64,000 nt of DNA from Streptomyces sp. NBC_00457 (GCF_036014015.1 NZ_CP107905.1:6882001-6946000); one strand, 5' to 3'; positions 16,609-26,341 are shown, counted from the first letter of the stretch. Notes: generated by a model not told the origin, from the letters alone. Numbers and translations: made by a program.

Positions 16609-19368
16609 TCATCGGGTGCCGACCGGGCCGGGCGGGAGTCTCGTCACCAGCCCGACCCGGGAGGAGATGCCGAGCTTCGTGTAGGCATGGCCCAGGTGGT
16701 ACTCGACCGTCTTCACGCTGAGCAGCAGTTCCCGGGCGACTTGGCGGTTGGTGAGACCGGAGGCGGCGAGCCGGGCGACGGCCAGTTCCTGCGGGGTCAG
16801 TACAGGGCCGCGGTCGGGTGACGACGGGGGACACCCGGCCGCGCGGGCCGATCCGCAGGCGGCGAGTTCGCGGGCGCAGCGCTCCAGGAGGGGAAGCGCG
16901 CCCAGTCCTGTCAGGGTCTCGTGCGCGGCCTGTAACGCGTGCGCGGCGGCGGTCCTACGACCGGTACGGCGCAGCAGTTCGCCCAACGCGAGCTTGAGCC
17001 GGGCCCGTTCGTAGGGTGCGGTGCCCCGGGCGGCGTGCGCGAGCCCGGTACCGAACATCTCCTCGGCGGCCCCGGGCTCGTGCCGGGCCGCGAACAGCTC
17101 GCCCCGGATCCGGCAGCCGGTGGCCAGGGCTGCCGCGTGTCCACGAGCGGTGGCCAGCGCCTCGAAGACGGTCAGCGCGTGGTCCGCCTCGTCGAGACGT
17201 CCGAGCCCGATGAGCGCCTCGGCCAGCAGATCGCGCCACGGTGTGGACATCGGCTCGCACAGTCCCTCGGCGGCGCCCGCTTCCAGGAGCGGCAGCAGTT
17301 CGGCCGCGGCGGTGTCCGGCCGGCCCCGCAGGAGTGCGAGAACGGCGCGTGCGCGCCGGGACTCGGTCATGACGGTCCCCGGCACGACCGGGATGCCGGG
17401 CACCTGACTCAGATGCCACTCGGCGCGGTCGTAATCCCCGTGGGCGGCGAGCACCCACGCGGCCGCCGAGTGCACCGTCGGGTGCAGCTCGTTGCCGGTG
17501 TCGTCGGTGAGGGACGCGGCGGAGTCCAGGAGCCGTACGGCTTCCTCCCAGGCGCCCAGCGCGTACTGCGTGAGGCCCAGCTGGAACATCGCGATGATCC
17601 GCAGCATCATCGGCCCGTCCCGGCAGATGAACACCGCTTCCCGTAAGTCCCTTTCTGCGTCCGCCAGTTCGCCCGACCACAGCCGCAGCAGACCGCGTCC
17701 GCAGAGCAGATCCACGTCGGCGGCGGTGACGAGCGAGGGGTCCGGCAGCTCCTCGGCCACGGCGAGCCCGCGCTCGATGTCACCGCTGAGGCCGTAACCG
17801 GTCATCCGGACGTAGCGCAGCATGGTGCTGGAGGCCCGCCGCGCGGACAGCCGCAGGGACCGTCCGGCCCATTCGGCGGCGTCCAGACCCTGGTTGAGGG
17901 ACAGCGTCATGAAGCTGAGCATTCCGGCGATGTACGAGGCCAGCTCCGGGTCAGCCGTGGGGTCGCAGTTGTTCCAGGCCTCACGCAGCAAGGGCTCGCC
18001 CTGCTTGAGATCGCCGTCGAACGGCAGCAGCATGGCCCGCGCGTACCGGTGCGCTGTCGAGGCGGTGTCCCCCGGCAACTCGTCGAACACGGCCTGCGCC
18101 TCGTCCCGCAGGCCCTCCCACAGCAGCGCCTCGATCGCCTCGACGCCGTACCGCTCACGGTCCCGCTCCGTACGGGCCAGCCGGGCGGCGTCGCGCAGCA
18201 GCGGGGCGGCGCTGCCCCAGCGCCGGGCGGCGGCCTCGGTGTGGGCGGCGTCCGCGAGCTGTCCGGCCAAGGTGTCGTCCGGGCCCTGCGCGGCATGCAC
18301 CAGGTGCTGGAGACGGCCGTACGCCGAGTCCGCCTGCCCGGCGGCGGCCCGGTGCAGCGCGTGCCGCAGTACGGGTCCGAGCCTCCGGTAGACGGTGGCG
18401 CGCAGCATGGGATGGGGAAAGGACACGCGGGGGCCGCCCGGCTCCGGCGTCTCGTCGAGCAGCCCGGCACCGACCGCCTCCTCGAGGGCGGGCAGCGGAT
18501 CCTTCAGCTCCGCGAGCCGGGCGGCCCGGTGCAGCGGGCAGGACATGCCGAGCACGCTCGCGGCGGCGGCCAGGGCCTGTGCCTCGGCGGTGCAGTCCAC
18601 CAGCCGCTGCTCGATCAGCCGGGCGTACTCCAGCGGCGCGGGCAGCGGGAAGGCCGTCGACATCAGGCGGGCCGGGGGCACCTGTTCGAGCAGCGCCTTC
18701 ACGTGCAGCGGGTTGCCGTCGGTGTGGTCCAGCAGCCGTACGACGGCGGTCGGCGGCAGCGCACCGCTGCGGGCAGCCGCGAGCTCACCGACCTCACCCG
18801 CGCTCAGCCCGGTCAGCGACAGCCGCAGCGTCCCCTCCCCGGCGAGCAGCCGCCGCAGCCCCTCGGGCAGCGCCGGATCATCGGCCTCCCGCACGACGAC
18901 GACCGTGAGGACTCGGTCCGCGCGCAGCCGGCGCAGGGCGAAGGCCAGCGCCTGGAGCGACGAGAAGTCCGCCCAGTGCGCATCGTCCACGACGAGAATC
19001 AACGGCCTGGCGGTACGGGTCTGGAGTTCACCGAGTACGTCGAGCAGCCGCGCGCCGGCGGTCGGCGCGTCGGCAGCCGGCGCCCGGGGGAGAACCTGCT
19101 CGCCGTGCTCGTCGTGCGCGGCAGGGGAGAGCAACTGGTCGAGCAGCCCGAGCGGAAGCCCGGTCTCGTTCTCCTCCCCGCATGCCTTCAGCACCGCGGC
19201 GTCCGGATGCCCGGCGACGAAGCGCCCGATCAGCGCGGTCTTCCCGATCCCGGCGGGCCCGTCGACCAACACGATCCGGGACGCCCCGGCGACGACATGC
19301 GCCAACTGCCCGTCCAGAGCCAGGAGATGACTGCCCCGCCCGACGAACGGCTCGCCCTGATCCCCCAT
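16609..19368 (-). CDS. LAL-family (large ATP-binding LuxR) transcriptional regulator
   Basis: A 919-residue regulator. An N-terminal AAA/NACHT-like ATPase has Walker A GPAGIGKT at 37-44 and a Walker B-type [13 protein letters not shown] long helical TPR-like middle follows. The C-terminal LuxR helix-turn-helix (about 855-910) reads [20 protein letters not shown] and then [19 protein letters not shown] proteins activate sugar or antibiotic genes after binding an inducer. ATG 19368 follows a GGGGGAG site by 8 bp; an earlier in-frame GTG overlaps that site. No target operon is obvious beside it, so its regulon lies elsewhere or is the adjacent GNAT gene. Confidence 0.92.
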   Translation of the reverse strand: MGDQGEPFVGRGSHLLALDGQLAHVVAGASRIVLVDGPAGIGKTALIGRFVAGHPDAAVLKACGEENETGLPLGLLDQLLSPAAHDEHGEQVLPRAPAADAPTAGARLLDVLGELQTRTARPLILVVDDAHWADFSSLQALAFALRRLRADRVLTVVVVREADDPALPEGLRRLLAGEGTLRLSLTGLSAGEVGELAAARSGALPPTAVVRLLDHTDGNPLHVKALLEQVPPARLMSTAFPLPAPLEYARLIEQRLVDCTAEAQALAAAASVLGMSCPLHRAARLAELKDPLPALEEAVGAGLLDETPEPGGPRVSFPHPMLRATVYRRLGPVLRHALHRAAAGQADSAYGRLQHLVHAAQGPDDTLAGQLADAAHTEAAARRWGSAAPLLRDAARLARTERDRERYGVEAIEALLWEGLRDEAQAVFDELPGDTASTAHRYARAMLLPFDGDLKQGEPLLREAWNNCDPTADPELASYIAGMLSFMTLSLNQGLDAAEWAGRSLRLSARRASSTMLRYVRMTGYGLSGDIERGLAVAEELPDPSLVTAADVDLLCGRGLLRLWSGELADAERDLREAVFICRDGPMMLRIIAMFQLGLTQYALGAWEEAVRLLDSAASLTDDTGNELHPTVHSAAAWVLAAHGDYDRAEWHLSQVPGIPVVPGTVMTESRRARAVLALLRGRPDTAAAELLPLLEAGAAEGLCEPMSTPWRDLLAEALIGLGRLDEADHALTVFEALATARGHAAALATGCRIRGELFAARHEPGAAEEMFGTGLAHAARGTAPYERARLKLALGELLRRTGRRTAAAHALQAAHETLTGLGALPLLERCARELAACGSARAAGCPPSSPDRGPVLTPQELAVARLAASGLTNRQVARELLLSVKTVEYHLGHAYTKLGISSRVGLVTRLPPGPVGTR

Positions 19369-19578
19369 ACCGCCCACTCCCCCCACTTCCCCCCGCGGGC
19401 CCCGTCGCCCCTGTCACCCTCGCGCACGGGGGAGCACTGCGATAGGGGCCACCTGGACCAATCCGATGTACCGGGACATGGAGGACAGGGTCGGGCAGCA
19501 GGCGTACGTCACCCGGTTCCGCCGGGAAACTCCTTCGACGGATTTGGTTGCGCACGGGAGACTTCCCCTAGATCTTCA

Positions 19579-20241
19579 ATGACCGTTGGCGGATTCGCGA
19601 AGGAGCGTGGGGAGTTGGGCTTCAAGCTGGAGGGGCCGGTCCTGGAGGGTGCCCACGTGCGCCTGGAACCGCTGGACCACGGCCACGCGGCCGACTTGGC
19701 GGTGGCGGCGGAGGAGGACCGGGGTTCGTACGATTTCACGTGGGTGCCGAGGGCGGACGAGGTCGGCGCGTACATCGACGCGCAGCTGGCCCGAGCGGCG
19801 ACGGGCCTCCTGGCACCGTACGCCCAGGTGTCGGTCACCTCGGGACGCGCGCTCGGTACGACGTCGTACTGGGAGCCACGCTCCTGGCTCTCCGACGACC
19901 GCCTGGACGCCATCGAGGTCGGCTTCACCTGGCTGGCGGCGTCGGCCCAGGGCACGGGCGTGAACACGGAGGCCAAGTTCCTCCTCTTCCGGCATGCCTT
20001 CGAGGAGTGGAACGTGTCCCGGCTGGACCTGAAAACCGACGCCCGCAACAGCCGCTCCCGCGCCGCGATCGCTGCGACCGGCGCCCACTTCGAGGGCGTC
20101 CTGCGCAACTGGTCCCGCTCATGGGCGCCGGGTGAGGATGGCCGCTTGCGCGACTCCGCGATCTACTCGATCACGGCGGAGGAGTGGCCGGAGTGCAAGG
20201 CACGGTTGGAGGGTCGGCTGGCCAAGGCGTTGGCCCGCTGA
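19579..20241 (+). CDS. GNAT-family N-acetyltransferase (RimJ/RimL-like)
   Basis: About 220 residues of the acetyltransf_3 type: an N-terminal [16 protein letters not shown] strand, [20 protein letters not shown] in the acetyl-CoA-binding region, and [20 protein letters not shown] near the end. These enzymes acetylate N-terminal or side-chain amines of proteins or small molecules. The start is uncertain: ATG 19579 has no visible ribosome site, whereas TTG 19615 follows AGGAG by 9 bp and would give a 208-residue protein. The gene is transcribed away from the LAL regulator. Confidence 0.82.
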   Translation: MTVGGFAKERGELGFKLEGPVLEGAHVRLEPLDHGHAADLAVAAEEDRGSYDFTWVPRADEVGAYIDAQLARAATGLLAPYAQVSVTSGRALGTTSYWEPRSWLSDDRLDAIEVGFTWLAASAQGTGVNTEAKFLLFRHAFEEWNVSRLDLKTDARNSRSRAAIAATGAHFEGVLRNWSRSWAPGEDGRLRDSAIYSITAEEWPECKARLEGRLAKALAR

Positions 20242-20364
20242 ACGGAGTTGAGCGGTTACCGCGGGCGGCCCCGACGGTCACACCGCGTGCCGACGCGGGT
20301 TACCGCTCCTGGCCCGCCGTGCTGGAGTGGTGCCTGGAGCCGCCGGTAAGGATTTTTGCCTGGC

Positions 20365-21171
20365 CTACGCCGACTCGTTGAGCAGCCGGGCCAGGTGCTC
20401 GCGGCCCGCCCCCAGCAGTTCCGGAAGCGGTGCGGCGCCCTCGTACCAGCGCTTCTCGTACTCCCAGCAGAGCCAGCCGTCCCAGCCGTGGCGGGAGAGG
20501 ACCTCGACGCATTCGGTGAGGGGGAGGACGCCCGTGCCGAGGGGGAGGGGGGTGGTGTCGGTGGCGGAGGTGATGTCCTTGACCTGGACGTAGCCGAGGT
20601 AGGGGGAGAGGGCGGCGTAGGTCTCGTGAGGCTGTTCGCCGCCGAGCCAGGTGTGCATGACGTCCCAGAGGGAGCCGACCTGGCGGTGGCCGACCAGGCC
20701 GAGGACGCGGATCGCGGCGGCGCCGGTGCGGTGGGAGTCGTGCGTCTCGAGGAGGATGCGTACGCCTAGGTCGCCCGCGTACTCCGCGGCCGTGCCCAGG
20801 CGTCGCGCGGCCGTCGCGTCGGCCTCCTCGGCGGACTGGTCGGTGCCGGCGCCGGGGAAGACCCGGATGAAGCCGGCGCCCAGGTCGCGGGCGAGGTCCA
20901 GGAGGCGGTGGATCTCCTCGATCACCGGCTCGTCGGGGCCCGGTGCGGCCACGCGCGCGTAGCCCGCCACGCCCAGGACCTCCACCCCCGCCGCCTTGAA
21001 CTCGGCCACCACGTCGGCCCGTTCGGCGAGCCCGATGCCGGGGTGCACCGGCTCCTCAGGATGTGCGCGCAACTCGACGCCGTGATAGCCGTGCGTGGCC
21101 GCGAGGCGCAGCACGTCCGTGATGGGGAGGCCAGGGACGCCGAGGGTGGAGAACGCCAGCTTCATGGTCAT
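20365..21171 (-). CDS. Sugar phosphate isomerase/epimerase family TIM-barrel protein
   Basis: A 268-residue xylose-isomerase-like TIM barrel. Probable metal or substrate residues lie in LETHDSH, LWDVMHTW, YVQVKD and CWEYEKRW, as in IolE/IolI-type enzymes. It begins 5 bp after the stop of the MarR-GNAT gene, so both belong to one leftward operon. The start is ATG 21171, or ATG 21165, which lies 9 bp after AGGG. The substrate is not predictable; a sugar or keto-inositol isomerisation is typical. Confidence 0.87.
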   Translation of the reverse strand: MTMKLAFSTLGVPGLPITDVLRLAATHGYHGVELRAHPEEPVHPGIGLAERADVVAEFKAAGVEVLGVAGYARVAAPGPDEPVIEEIHRLLDLARDLGAGFIRVFPGAGTDQSAEEADATAARRLGTAAEYAGDLGVRILLETHDSHRTGAAAIRVLGLVGHRQVGSLWDVMHTWLGGEQPHETYAALSPYLGYVQVKDITSATDTTPLPLGTGVLPLTECVEVLSRHGWDGWLCWEYEKRWYEGAAPLPELLGAGREHLARLLNESA

Positions 21172-21176
21172 CGACC

Positions 21177-22115
21177 CTACTCGTCACTACCCGTCCCGTG
21201 CAGATCCAGGCGCCAGTCCTGGCCGACGAGATCCTTGCCGAAGGAGCGGTGGGGCTTCTCGGCGACGAGGACGAAGCCGTGCCGCTGGTAGATGCGGCGG
21301 GCGGCGGACAGGACGTCGTTGGTCCACAGGACGAGTTCCCGGTAGCCGACGCCGCGGGCGAAGTCGATCACGGCGCGGACGAGACGGTCGCCGATGCCGA
21401 GGCCGCGGGTGTCGGGCTCGACCAGCAGCAGGCGCAGGCGGGCCGTGGCCGGCGCGTCGTCCCGTACGCACATCACACAGCCCACCGGGCGGCCGTCCAG
21501 CTCCGCGATCCATACCCGCTCCAGGTGGGGGTCGTGATCCTCCGCGAAGTCGGCGACGATACGTGCCACCAGGCCCTCGTAGTCGGCGTTCCAGCCGTAC
21601 TCGGCGGCGTACAGCGCGGCGTTGCGCTGCACGATCCAGCCGAGGTCGCCGGGGCCGGGGTCGCGCAGGACGACGTCCTCGGCGCGGGGTGGGCGGGCGG
21701 TGGAGAGGATCGTACGGACCGTCCGCATCGCCTCTGCGAGGCGGGGGCGGTCCGTGGGCGGGACGGTGGACAGCAGGGCGCCTACGGATTCGTCCGCCCG
21801 CTCGGCGAGCAGCGCGGCGGTCTCCCGGCCGCGGGCGGTGAGGGTGACGTTGCGGCGGCGCGGGTCGCGCCGGGAGGGGGTGCGCTCGATCAGGCCGTCC
21901 TGCTCGAACTTGTTGAGGATGCGGCTCAAGTAGCCCGCGTCCAGGGAGAGTTCGGTCCGGAGATCGGCCGCGTCCGTACGGGGGGAGTGTGCGAGTTCGT
22001 ACAGGACGCGGGACTCCGTGAGGGTGTACGGCGCGTAGAGGTGGCGGCTGTAGTCGAGGGCGCCGATCACGTTCGTGTAGAAGCGGTTGAAGGCGCGGAT
22101 GTCCTGGACGGTCAT
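21177..22115 (-). CDS. MarR regulator fused to GNAT acetyltransferase
   Basis: A 312-residue fusion. Residues 1 to about 145 are a MarR winged helix with LTESRVLYELAHSPRTDAADL, GYLSRILNKFEQDGLI and RRDPRRRNVTLT in the wing. Residues about 150-305 are a GNAT domain with LLVEPDTRGLGIGDRLV as the acetyl-CoA loop. Such fusions are known in actinobacteria; the GNAT part may sense or modify a ligand. The gene is first in an operon with the TIM-barrel enzyme. TGACTCAGTCA, a perfect palindrome 22 bp before the start codon, is a candidate autoregulatory site. Confidence 0.9.
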   Translation of the reverse strand: MTVQDIRAFNRFYTNVIGALDYSRHLYAPYTLTESRVLYELAHSPRTDAADLRTELSLDAGYLSRILNKFEQDGLIERTPSRRDPRRRNVTLTARGRETAALLAERADESVGALLSTVPPTDRPRLAEAMRTVRTILSTARPPRAEDVVLRDPGPGDLGWIVQRNAALYAAEYGWNADYEGLVARIVADFAEDHDPHLERVWIAELDGRPVGCVMCVRDDAPATARLRLLLVEPDTRGLGIGDRLVRAVIDFARGVGYRELVLWTNDVLSAARRIYQRHGFVLVAEKPHRSFGKDLVGQDWRLDLHGTGSDE

Positions 22116-22136
22116 GGTCGTCGACCCCCGGATGGT

Positions 22137-22147
22137 TGACTCAGTCA
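22137..22147. promoter_or_regulatory. Palindrome TGACTCAGTCA before the MarR-GNAT gene
   Basis: An 11-bp perfect palindrome (five-base arms) lies 21 bp upstream of the ATG. On the minus strand GGTATCTC, a possible -10, is directly next to it. Binding by the encoded MarR would block the promoter. Confidence 0.5.
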
Positions 22148-22204
22148 GAGATACCGTCGGGGCGAGCCTAGGACGCGGGGTGCCGCCAGTCCAGTGGAAG
22201 TAAA

Positions 22205-22262
22205 GAAACGCTTGCGTTTCGATCGAGGCCGCCGTAGCTTATCTGTACGAAACCGTTTCGTA
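22205..22262 (+). promoter_or_regulatory. Two operator-like palindromes before the GNAT-like gene
   Basis: GAAACGC-TT-GCGTTTC (22205-22220) and TACGAAAC-C-GTTTCGTA (22246-22262) are both perfect and share GAAAC/GTTTC half-sites. Centres are about 41.5 bp apart, roughly four helical turns. TTGCGT-N16-TAGCTT or the overlapping TATCTG could be the promoter, so the two sites would bracket it. Confidence 0.55.
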
Positions 22263-22287
22263 TCGACGGAAGAGATGGAATGCCGGC

Positions 22288-22947
22288 ATGACGATCCTTC
22301 AGCTGAAGCCCCGGAGCACCGTCGTACGCGCGGCCGGACTGGTGGACGTACCCGCCGTGGTGCGCCTGCTCGCCCCGGCCGCGACCGCGTCCCGTCCTGC
22401 GCTCCCGGTGCCGGAAGGTTCCGCCGTGGACTGGGAGCAGGCGCAGCGCGCCATGCGTCTGATGCTGGCCCACTACGCCCTCGAAGAGGGTGAGGTGTGG
22501 GTGGCCGAGCGCGCGGACGGCCACCTCCTCGCGGCCGCGGTGTGGCTGCCGCCCGGCACCGGGACCGAACCTCACCACACCCGCTTCGGCAGCCTCCTCG
22601 CCCGCGAACTCGACACCTGCGTTCCGGAAAAGCCGAAAGAGGCGGTCCTGCCGGCGGCACCGGCACTGCAGGCGGCGGGCCTCGACGGGCCCTACTGGAC
22701 GGTGGTCGCGGCCTGTGCGCCGGACGACACAGAGGCCTGGGACCGCAGCGTGGTCGCCGAGCTGCTGGCCCCCGGCCTGCGCGCCGTCGACGGCGAGGGC
22801 GTCGGCGCCGTCGCGGCCACGATCTCCCCGCGCCACATGGACCAGTTGCGCCCCCTCGGATTCCGCCACCCTCGCGCGGCCCGGCTCGCACCGGGGGTCG
22901 GAGTATGGCTGGCACCCCGCGACCCGATCAGCCACCTGGCCGCCTGA
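22288..22947 (+). CDS. GNAT-like N-acetyltransferase
   Basis: A 219-residue protein resembling the GNAT proteins that carry a C-terminal substrate-binding half: RAAGLVDVPAVVRLLAP at the N-terminus, a central VWVAERADGHLLAAAVWLPPG strand-turn-strand, and LRPLGFRHPRAARLAPGVGVW at the end. The usual R/Q-x-x-G-x-G/A acetyl-CoA motif is not obvious, so activity is uncertain. GGAAGAG lies 13 bp before the ATG. Two strong palindromes upstream suggest tight repression. A tandem-repeat array begins within about 15 bp after the stop. Confidence 0.72.
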   Translation: MTILQLKPRSTVVRAAGLVDVPAVVRLLAPAATASRPALPVPEGSAVDWEQAQRAMRLMLAHYALEEGEVWVAERADGHLLAAAVWLPPGTGTEPHHTRFGSLLARELDTCVPEKPKEAVLPAAPALQAAGLDGPYWTVVAACAPDDTEAWDRSVVAELLAPGLRAVDGEGVGAVAATISPRHMDQLRPLGFRHPRAARLAPGVGVWLAPRDPISHLAA

Positions 22948-22958
22948 CGCCGTGCGCT

Positions 22959-23835
22959 CCGCTGGTCACGCCGTTCGGAAACCCGGCCCCAGCGCGGCCG
23001 GCCACCCACGGAGACGCCGCACTCTCGGAGCCGGTCACCGCGAAGGCACCGCATCCTTCGGAGCCGGTCACCCGTGGAGACGCCGCACCCTCGGAACTTC
23101 CCGTTCGGGAGCCCGGCCCCAGCGCAGCCGGTCACCGCGGAGACGCCGCACCCTCGGAGCTTGCCATTCGGGATCCCGGCACCCAGCGCCGCCGGTCACC
23201 CGCGAAGGCACCGCAGCCTCAGCCTCGCGGGAAACCCTGCCCTCCGCGCAGCCGGTCACCCCCGAATGCGCCGCATCCCGGAGCTTGCCGTTCGGAAACC
23301 TGGCCCCAGCGCCGCCGGTCACCCCCGAAGCCGCCGCAGCCTCAGCCTCGCGGGAAACCCTGCCCTCCGCGCAGCCGGTTACCCCCGAATGCGCCGCATC
23401 CCGGAGCTTGCCGTTCGGAAACCTGGCCCCAGCGCCGCCGGTCACCCCCGAAGCCGCCGCAGCCTCAGCCTCGCGGGAAACCCTGCCCTCAGCCCAGCCG
23501 GTCACCCCCGAATGCGCCGCATCCCGGAGCTTGCCGTTCGGAAACCTGGCCCCAGCGCCGCCGGTCACCCCCGAAGCCGCCGCAGCCTCAGCCTCGCGGG
23601 AAACCCTGCCCTCAGCCCAGCCGGTCACCCCCGAATGCGCCGCATCCCGGAGCTTGCCGTTCGGAAACCTGGCCCCAGCGCAGCCCGTCACCCCCAAAGC
23701 CGCAGCCTCAGCCTCGCGGGAAACCCCGCCCTCCGCGCAGCCGGTTACCCCCGAATGCGCCGCATCCCGGAGCTTGCCGTTCGGAAACCTGGCCCCAGCG
23801 CAGCCCGTCACCCCCGAAGCCGCCGCCCCCTCAGC
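22959..23835. repeat. Tandem minisatellite-like array with a 123-bp unit
   Basis: The 883 bp between the GNAT-like stop and the convergent LacI stop are almost entirely repetitive. Near-identical units begin with CCGGT(C/T)ACCCCCGAATGCG at 23252, 23375, 23498, 23621 and 23741: spacing 123, 123, 123 and 120 bp, with the fifth partial. Each unit has two related halves of about 60 bp, both starting CCGGTCACCCCCGAA. The first contains the palindrome ATGCG-C-CGCAT. Degenerate half-units fill 22959-23251. The LacI stop codon lies in the last partial copy. No stop occurs in any rightward frame, so open frames here are not evidence of coding. Confidence 0.9.
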
Positions 23836-24877
23836 CCCGCGGCACCCCAGAAGACCCCCGCACCATCAGCTCCCCCCGAACCGTCGAGATCCCCCCGGGC
23901 GGCGGCTCCTCGCGTCCCATGGCGATGCGTCCTGCCCGCGCCCCGGCCTCCGCGAGCGGCAGCCGGACCGTCGTCAAGGCAGGCACCGCGTCGATGCTGA
24001 ACGGCAGGTCGTCGAAGCCGGCGACGGACACGTCGTCCGGGATTCGTAGGCCGGAGTCGCGGAGAGCCGCGCACGCGCCCAGGGCGACGGAGTCGTTGGC
24101 GGCGACCACGGCTGTCAGTGACGGGTCCCGGCGGAGCAGTTCCAGCGTCGCCTCGTAGCCCGACCGGCGGTCGTAGCGGCCGTGCACCGTCCAGCGCGGG
24201 TCCTCCTCGATGTCGTGCGCGGCCAGCGCCTCACGGTGGCCCTCGAGACGGTGCCGGGTCGTCGTACGTTCCTCGGGTCCCGCGATATAGCCAAGCCGCC
24301 GGTGTCCGAGGCCGATCAAGTGCTCGGTCAACTCCCGCCCGCCGCCACGGTTGTCGAAGGTCAGCGCGATCGCCTCGGTGTCCGGCGCCGGCGGCCGGCC
24401 GCACAGGACGACCCGCGTCCCCGCGTCGCCCAGCCTCCGCAGCTTCGCGGCCACCGCCGCCGCGTGCGGCTGGTTCTCCATGGCACCGCCGGTCAGCACC
24501 ACGGCCGCCGCCCGCTGCCGCTGCAGCAGGGTCAGATAGGTCAGCTCGCGCTCCGGCGAACCCCCGGTGTTGCAGACGACGGCGAGCCGCTCACCCCCGG
24601 CGCGTCCCCCCGGCCCTCCGATCTCCGACTGGATCGCGCCCGCCATGATCCCGAAGAAGGGGTCGGCGATGTCGTTGACGAGAATCCCCACCAGGTCCGA
24701 TGTCGCCGCCGCCAGCGCGCTCGCCGGGCCGTTCAGCACGTAGTCCAGCTCGTCCACGGCCCGCAGCACCCGCTCACGGGTGGAGGCCGCCACGGGATAG
24801 TTCCCGTTCAGCACGCGCGACACCGTCGCGGGCGAGACCTGCGCGCGGGCCGCCACGTCCGCCAGGGTCACCGTCAT
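23831..24877 (-). CDS. LacI-family transcriptional regulator
   Basis: A 348-residue repressor. The N-terminal HTH reads VTLADVAARAQVSPATVSRV followed by LNGNYPVAASTRERV, the LacI hinge and recognition region. The remainder is a periplasmic-binding-protein-like ligand domain (LVGILVNDIADPFF, GFDDLPFSIDAVPALTTVRL). ATG 24877 is chosen because GGAGG lies 8 bp upstream; a farther in-frame ATG at 24937 adds 20 charged residues with no ribosome site. It is divergent from a three-gene carbohydrate operon with an AAGCGCTT operator near the start site, so it very likely represses that operon. Its last codons fall in the tandem-repeat array. Confidence 0.93.
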   Translation of the reverse strand: MTVTLADVAARAQVSPATVSRVLNGNYPVAASTRERVLRAVDELDYVLNGPASALAAATSDLVGILVNDIADPFFGIMAGAIQSEIGGPGGRAGGERLAVVCNTGGSPERELTYLTLLQRQRAAAVVLTGGAMENQPHAAAVAAKLRRLGDAGTRVVLCGRPPAPDTEAIALTFDNRGGGRELTEHLIGLGHRRLGYIAGPEERTTTRHRLEGHREALAAHDIEEDPRWTVHGRYDRRSGYEATLELLRRDPSLTAVVAANDSVALGACAALRDSGLRIPDDVSVAGFDDLPFSIDAVPALTTVRLPLAEAGARAGRIAMGREEPPPGGISTVRGELMVRGSSGVPRG

Positions 24878-25010
24878 CTCGTCGTCCTCCGGTCGCGCAT
24901 CTCGTCGTACCTCTTCGTACTCGTCAGGCTTCGGCATACGTCGTCGTAGACAGGCCGACCGGGGCCACGGTTCCCCACATGCCGAGCAGACCTTAAGGCC
25001 ATCGACCCCT

Positions 25011-25102
25011 GTTGTTCGCCCCCTCGAACAACTCGACCTCGTTACGGTCTTGTCCAGACCCCTGGTCAGAGGCTAGCTTCTCCCTATATAGAAAGCGCTT
25101 GC
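25011..25102 (+). promoter_or_regulatory. Divergent control region of the LacI-regulated carbohydrate operon
   Basis: This is the functional core of the 306-bp space between the LacI gene and the operon. GTTGTTCG-CCCCCT-CGAACAAC (25011-25032) is an inverted repeat. TTGTCC (25050-25055) and TAGCTT (25074-25079) are 18 bp apart and may be -35 and -10. GAAAGCGCTTGC (25091-25102) has the AA-x-CG-x-TT core of LacI operators and lies just after the predicted start site. The rest of the space shows nothing further. Confidence 0.6.
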
Positions 25103-25183
25103 TGTACGGCTCACCTCGCTCGCCTGTGACGCGAGGGGCGTACGCGGCGCACCACCGCGTACAAGGCCCACGAAGGGAATGAC

Positions 25184-26341
25184 GTGACACGCAAGACGGT
25201 GCGTATCGCCATGAACGGCGTGACCGGGCGCATGGGTTACCGCCAGCACCTGGTCCGCTCGATCCTGGCCCTCCGTGAACAGGGCGGCCTCGACCTCGGC
25301 GACGGCACCGTGCTGTGGCCGGAGCCGATCCTGGTCGGCCGCCGCGAGCACGCGCTCAGGGCGCTCGCCGAGCAGCACGGCCTGGATCCGGAATCCATCT
25401 CGACCGACGTCGACACGGTCCTCGCCGACCCGGCCGTCGACATCTACTTCGACGCCCAGGTGACCTCCGCCCGCGAGGAGGCGCTCAAGAAGGCCATCGC
25501 CGCGGGCAAGCACATCTACACCGAGAAGCCGACCGCCACCGGGCTGGAAGGCGCCCTGGAGTTGGCCAAACTCGCCGCCGACGCCGGCATCAAGCACGGC
25601 GTCGTCCAGGACAAGCTCTTCCTCCCCGGCCTGCTCAAGCTGAAGCGGCTCATCGACGGCGGCTTCTTCGGCCGGATCCTCTCCATCCGCGGCGAGTTCG
25701 GCTACTGGGTCTTCGAGGGCGACTGGCAGGCCGCCCAGCGCCCCTCCTGGAACTACCGTGCGGAGGACGGCGGCGGCATCGTCGTCGACATGTTCCCGCA
25801 CTGGGAGTACGTCCTGCACGAGCTGTTCGGCCGCGTGAAGTCCGTCCAGGCCATCGCCACCACCCACATCCCGCAGCGCTGGGACGAGAACGGCAAGCCC
25901 TACGACGCCACCGCCGACGACGCCGCCTACGGCATCTTCGAGCTGGAGGGCGGCGCGATCGCCCAGATCAACTCCTCGTGGGCCGTCCGCGTCAACCGCG
26001 ACGAGCTGGTGGAGTTCCAGGTCGACGGCACGGAGGGCTCGGCGGTCGCCGGTCTGCGCAACTGCCGCGTCCAGCACCGGTCCGCCACCCCCAAGCCCGT
26101 GTGGAACCCTGACATCCCCGCCACCGAGGTCTTCCGCGACCAGTGGCAGGAGGTCCCCGACAACGCCGAGTTCGACAACGGCTTCAAGGCGCAGTGGGAG
26201 CTCTTCCTCAGGCACGTCTACGCCGACGCCCCCTACCACTGGGACCTCCTCGCCGGCGCCCGCGGCGTCCAGCTCGCCGAACTGGGCCTGAAGTCCTCGG
26301 CCGAGGGCGTCCGTCTCGACGTACCGGAGATCGCACTGTGA
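25184..26341 (+). CDS. Gfo/Idh/MocA-family oxidoreductase
   Basis: A 385-residue NAD(P)-dependent dehydrogenase. The N-terminal Rossmann region reads RIAMNGVTGRMGYRQHL. The family motif is HIYTEKPTA, with the substrate Lys. The C-terminal half supplies the beta-sheet dimer domain, with DGGGIVVDMFPHWEY as the probable catalytic His region. It is the first gene of an operon whose next two genes overlap by 4 bp each. The family oxidises sugars, inositols or their keto forms; context suggests a 3-keto-sugar type pathway under LacI control. The start is GTG 25184 after AAGGGA. Confidence 0.9.
   Translation: MTRKTVRIAMNGVTGRMGYRQHLVRSILALREQGGLDLGDGTVLWPEPILVGRREHALRALAEQHGLDPESISTDVDTVLADPAVDIYFDAQVTSAREEALKKAIAAGKHIYTEKPTATGLEGALELAKLAADAGIKHGVVQDKLFLPGLLKLKRLIDGGFFGRILSIRGEFGYWVFEGDWQAAQRPSWNYRAEDGGGIVVDMFPHWEYVLHELFGRVKSVQAIATTHIPQRWDENGKPYDATADDAAYGIFELEGGAIAQINSSWAVRVNRDELVEFQVDGTEGSAVAGLRNCRVQHRSATPKPVWNPDIPATEVFRDQWQEVPDNAEFDNGFKAQWELFLRHVYADAPYHWDLLAGARGVQLAELGLKSSAEGVRLDVPEIAL

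Noticed and set aside
23252..23835. CRISPR array
   Set aside because: Repeats are directly abutting 123-bp units without unique spacers, and no cas gene is present.
22490..24158. Long open frames through the tandem-repeat array on both strands
   Set aside because: The repeated unit contains no stop in any rightward frame, so length is not evidence. No start with a ribosome site was found and third-position GC is near 80% in more than one frame, below that of neighbouring genes.
25184..26341. Assigning this oxidoreductase as IolG of the inositol pathway
   Set aside because: It lies 16 kb from the inositol operon in its own LacI-controlled operon with DUF993; the family name alone does not justify it.
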